Source: Nonomuraea candida (GTDB taxonomy: Bacteria; Actinomycetota; Actinomycetes; Streptosporangiales; Streptosporangiaceae). Taken from it: a stretch of 64,000 nt of DNA. Location of the stretch: contig NZ_JOAG01000038.1 in the NCBI RefSeq assembly GCF_000725485.1, positions 1 to 64,000 on the forward strand. The letters run 5' to 3'. Each line of letters opens with the position of its first letter. Position 1 is the stretch's first letter. A program made the translations under genes and the position numbers. The notes beneath the pieces were generated by a model. The model searched no databases, was not told the origin of the DNA, and saw only the letters and a list, made by a program, of their open reading frames with translations. Positions 61,687 through 64,000 of the stretch are shown here, piece by piece.

Positions 61687-62181
61687 GAAGGCAGCGCGGA
61701 CGGCACGAAGGACCGCACCGTCTACGACGGCAAGGCCACGTACTACTCCGGCGCCCTGGCCGGAGAGCTGCCCAAGGGCAAGACGTGGCTCAAGGTGGCG
61801 GGCGGCGGCGGCATGCCCAGCGAGTACGACCAGGTGCTCAACCCCACCGAGCCCGCCACGCTGTCGGCGTTGCTCAAGAAGGGCGGCAGGAGCGGCAACA
61901 CGGTCACCGGCACGATCACCTTCAGGGACCTGCGCCAGGTGTCGGCCTGGTTCTCCCGCTCCGACCTGCGCTCCTGGGCCTCGGACACCGAGGTCTCCTA
62001 CAAGCTGACGCTCGGCTCGAACGGCCTGGTCAGCAGGCTGTGGAGCTCGTTCACCGCCAAGGGTGTCTCCGAGAACTCCGAGGACTTCGAGGGCAGCACC
62101 ATCATCGTCGACACCCGCTACGCCGGCTGGGGCGCCAAGGTGTCGATCAAGGCGCCCGACCCCAGGACCGTCACCGAGTGA
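61687..62181 (+). pseudogene. C-terminal fragment of an LppX/LprG-like lipoprotein
   Basis: In a frame different from the peptidase, about 165 codons (DRTVYDGKATYYSGALAGEL, KTWLKVAGGGGMPSEYDQVLNP, VSAWFSRSDLRSWASDTEVSYKL, EGSTIIVDTRYAGWGAKVSIKAPD) read as the second half of an actinobacterial LppX/LprAFG-type lipoprotein. The expected signal peptide, lipobox and first ~100 residues are missing and no start codon with a ribosome site is present. A deletion at about 61,680 is inferred. Confidence 0.62.
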
Positions 62182-62197
62182 GAGCGGGAGCCCGGCG

Positions 62198-62746
62198 TCA
62201 ATTGGTGCGGTCGGTGTAGCCGGGGGGAAGCTGGCCCGGCGCGGCGTCGATGACCGATTCGTTGTCACGGCCGCACTGCTCGACGTAGGTGATCCTGGCG
62301 AACTCGGCGATGATCACATAGGGATAGGCCGGGCCGGCGTCCCGGAAGGCCCGCATGTCGTGGACGAAGTCGTTCTGGAAGCAGATGGTCCGCTCCGGGT
62401 GCTGCCCTTCGCCGCCGATCCACTGCGGGAAGAAGATCGTGCCGTGCACCAGGCGGCGGGGCAGGTCGAGCAGCAGGCTGACGCAGGTGCCGGTCGGCTC
62501 GTGCCAGTCGATCTTGTACGTGCCGTCGTCGATCCGCGTCATGTGCGCGTCCTGGTTCTTCACCCACCGGCCGCCCACCAGCCCGTGGTGGATGCGGTAG
62601 TCGCAGGCCCGTTCGTTGCGGACGTACAGCTCGTACTGCCAGCCGTTGGCGTACGTGTAGATGACGTGCGTGCCGACGAGGCCGTCGAGGTGCTGCGGCG
62701 GCTCGAACTGCGGCGCCCCGGGCCGGGCGGCGGCCGGAACGGTCAT
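62198..62746 (-). CDS. padC: Phenolic acid decarboxylase
   Basis: A 182-residue enzyme closely matching PadC: GTHVIYTYANGWQYELYVRN, DYRIHHGLVGGRWVKNQ, YKIDWHEPTGTCVSL, HGTIFFPQWI, HPERTICFQND and FARITYVEQCG. The paired Tyr, the Arg of VGGRW and the Glu of WHEPTG are active-site residues of the family, which decarboxylates p-coumaric and ferulic acids to vinylphenols without cofactor. ATG at 62746 with AGGAGAG upstream. Known padC genes are controlled by PadR, but none is adjacent here. Confidence 0.9.
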   Translation of the reverse strand: MTVPAAARPGAPQFEPPQHLDGLVGTHVIYTYANGWQYELYVRNERACDYRIHHGLVGGRWVKNQDAHMTRIDDGTYKIDWHEPTGTCVSLLLDLPRRLVHGTIFFPQWIGGEGQHPERTICFQNDFVHDMRAFRDAGPAYPYVIIAEFARITYVEQCGRDNESVIDAAPGQLPPGYTDRTN

Positions 62747-62907
62747 GGTCTCTCTCCTCGCCTCGTCTGCGCCGCCCCGCGCGGCCGTCGCCCCGGGCCC
62801 GTCGTTCCGCGCCTGGCCGCGCACTCCGATCACGCCACGGAGCTACCCTCGCCACGGACGGTTACGCACGGTGTCCGGGGCTGGTCGCCGGACCTCCCGC
62901 GGCCGCG

Positions 62908-63882
62908 CTATTTCGCGATCGCCTCCCGTACGGACGGGACGACCTCCTGTGCCCAGCGGGCCAGCGTGGTGAGGTCGGACGCCCCATGGTCGGTGGCGAA
63001 GAGGATGAAGCCCGAGGCGCCGTGCTCCAGCACGGCCCCGGTCAGCTCCTCGACCCATTGCGCGGCGGAGCCGCCGACCCAGCGTCCGTCCCGGTCCCGG
63101 GTGGCGGGCAGGGGCCGGTCGGTGATGCGGCCGGGGAAGTTGTAGATCGTACGGATCTCGCGCGGGTCGCGGCCCGCCTCGGCCGCGGCCCGGTCGATGA
63201 TCGGCCGCGAGGTCCGGTAGCGTTCGCTGCGCCAGTCGGCCGCGTGGCCGGGGATCCAGCCGTCGGCGACCCGGCCGGTGGCGGCCAGCGACTTGGGGCC
63301 GTTCGACCCGGTCCACACGGAGGGCGCGGCCACGGGGGCGGGGTCGATCTGGCGCACCCGGTAGTGGCGGCCCTGATGGGTGACCGGCGGGCCGCCGCCC
63401 GACAGCTTCTTGATCAGCACGATCGCCTCCTCGAACGCCTCCACGGCCTCCCCGGGCGTCTGGCGAGGCACGCCCATGTCGGTGATGCGGTCCCACAGCC
63501 CGCCCGCGCCCATGCCGAGCACGACCCGGCCGCCTGACAGCGCCGACAACGACGTCACCGTCCGGGCCAGCATGGGGGCGGGCCTGGTCGGCAGGTTGGT
63601 GACGTTGACCAGGCCCGCGATGTGCCGCGTGCCGCCCAGCAGGAAGCCGAGGGCGGTGTAGGCGTCCAGCCGCTCACCGAGGTAGGGGTGGTCCGACAGC
63701 GAGAACAGGTCGAGCCCGTCCTGGTCGGCCTGCCGCACCAGGCGCAGCAGCGCGGGCAGGTCGTCGAAACGGGAGTGCGCCCCGAAACCGAACACGACGC
63801 CGGGCGTGGACGCGGTGCTGCCCGCATCGTGCGCGGAGACCGGCTCGGCCTGGCCGCCGGGGGTGGGCGATTGACGACTCAT
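62908..63882 (-). CDS. LLM-class flavin-dependent oxidoreductase (F420-type candidate)
   Basis: A 324-residue luciferase-like barrel: FGFGAHSRFDDLPALLRLVRQADQDGLDLFSLSDHPYLG, TLTSLSALSGGRVVLGMGAGG (as TVTSLSALSGGRVVLG), APSVWTGSNGPKSLAATGRVADGWIPG, and PREIRTIYNFPG. DHPY and GMGAGG are usual in F420-dependent members. ATG 63882 with GGAGAG upstream. It lies under the paired operators at 63915. Substrate unknown. Confidence 0.86.
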   Translation of the reverse strand: MSRQSPTPGGQAEPVSAHDAGSTASTPGVVFGFGAHSRFDDLPALLRLVRQADQDGLDLFSLSDHPYLGERLDAYTALGFLLGGTRHIAGLVNVTNLPTRPAPMLARTVTSLSALSGGRVVLGMGAGGLWDRITDMGVPRQTPGEAVEAFEEAIVLIKKLSGGGPPVTHQGRHYRVRQIDPAPVAAPSVWTGSNGPKSLAATGRVADGWIPGHAADWRSERYRTSRPIIDRAAAEAGRDPREIRTIYNFPGRITDRPLPATRDRDGRWVGGSAAQWVEELTGAVLEHGASGFILFATDHGASDLTTLARWAQEVVPSVREAIAK

Positions 63883-63914
63883 GATGACTCTCCAGCCGAG
63901 AACAAGGGGCTTCA

Positions 63915-63951
63915 GTTCGCGCAACGAACCATATTAGTTCGCGGCACGAAC
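63915..63951. promoter_or_regulatory. Two identical operator-like dyads upstream of the LLM gene
   Basis: GTTCG-CGCAA-CGAAC (63915-63929) and GTTCG-CGGCA-CGAAC (63937-63951) are the same 15-bp dyad, offset by 22 bases (two helical turns). On the minus strand a -10-like TAATAT lies between them. A dimeric repressor, probably encoded just right of the window, would cover the promoter. Confidence 0.65.
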
Positions 63952-64000
63952 TGCAACCCTTCCCTTCACCGCCGGCGCGTCGCACGTCTCTTGAAGCGTG

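Noticed and set aside
62198..62746. Assigning one of the PadR proteins as the regulator of padC
   Set aside because: The nearest PadR gene is 4.5 kb away with its own obvious target; no shared dyad is seen at padC.
63674..63985. Minus-strand frame running past the right end
   Set aside because: Overlaps the LLM gene start and the operator dyads; no coding signature.

Overview
The window is very GC-rich actinomycete chromosome. It has GTG/TTG starts, many 1-8 bp gene overlaps and dense paralogous regulators. The first 285 bases are the 5' end of an rpoB gene whose upstream neighbour is not rplL. Together with the gene content this suggests Streptosporangiaceae, probably Nonomuraea, a genus known to carry a second, rifamycin-tolerant rpoB; the genus call is inference. 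No tRNA, rRNA, CRISPR array or intact transposon was seen.

Layout. 0-4.9 kb: divergent rpoB and a secreted KstD-like flavoprotein, then a rifamycin-associated element (RAE) and helR, an RNA-polymerase-rescuing ATPase; this looks like a rifamycin-tolerance locus. 5-6.4 kb: LysR regulator and divergent tautomerase. 6.6-19.3 kb: a XylR-like regulator opposite a long operon (Gfo/Idh oxidoreductase, complete Liv-type ABC transporter, sugar epimerase, and a 1449-residue secreted ThuA / sugar dehydrogenase / LamG / AbfB protein) that appears to bind, import and process a carbohydrate. 19.6-22.3 kb: DrrAB-type exporter with a divergent regulator carrying two helix-turn-helix regions. 22.4-28.2 kb: GlxA-like regulator and MFS pump, SnoaL-like protein, PadR with a DUF6624-like lipoprotein, and several gene remnants (AraC, serine hydrolase, serine recombinase).

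28.3-32.5 kb holds the most unusual unit: a small Trypco1 protein followed by a trypsin-NACHT-repeat protein of about 1280 residues, the architecture of bacterial NLR-like conflict/antiphage systems. 32.9-44.9 kb: secreted phospholipase D-like protein, methyltransferase and XRE-cupin pair, two large unrecognised proteins (575 and 896 aa), DHA2 pump, VOC protein and LLM oxidoreductase. 45-50.6 kb: frameshifted PQQ-type beta-propeller with a membrane partner, then glycosyltransferase and TetR. 50.7-58.4 kb: YciI protein, PadR-regulated ABC/FtsX transporter, penicillin-acylase-family hydrolase, PadR-RDD pair. 58.4-64 kb: erythromycin-esterase-like protein, TetR and M14 peptidase sharing a 26-bp promoter region, a truncated lipoprotein, phenolic acid decarboxylase and a second LLM oxidoreductase under paired operators.

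A recurrent oddity is short tandem duplication (13-36 bp units) exactly at gene 3' ends, copying the stop codon, seen at four unrelated genes.
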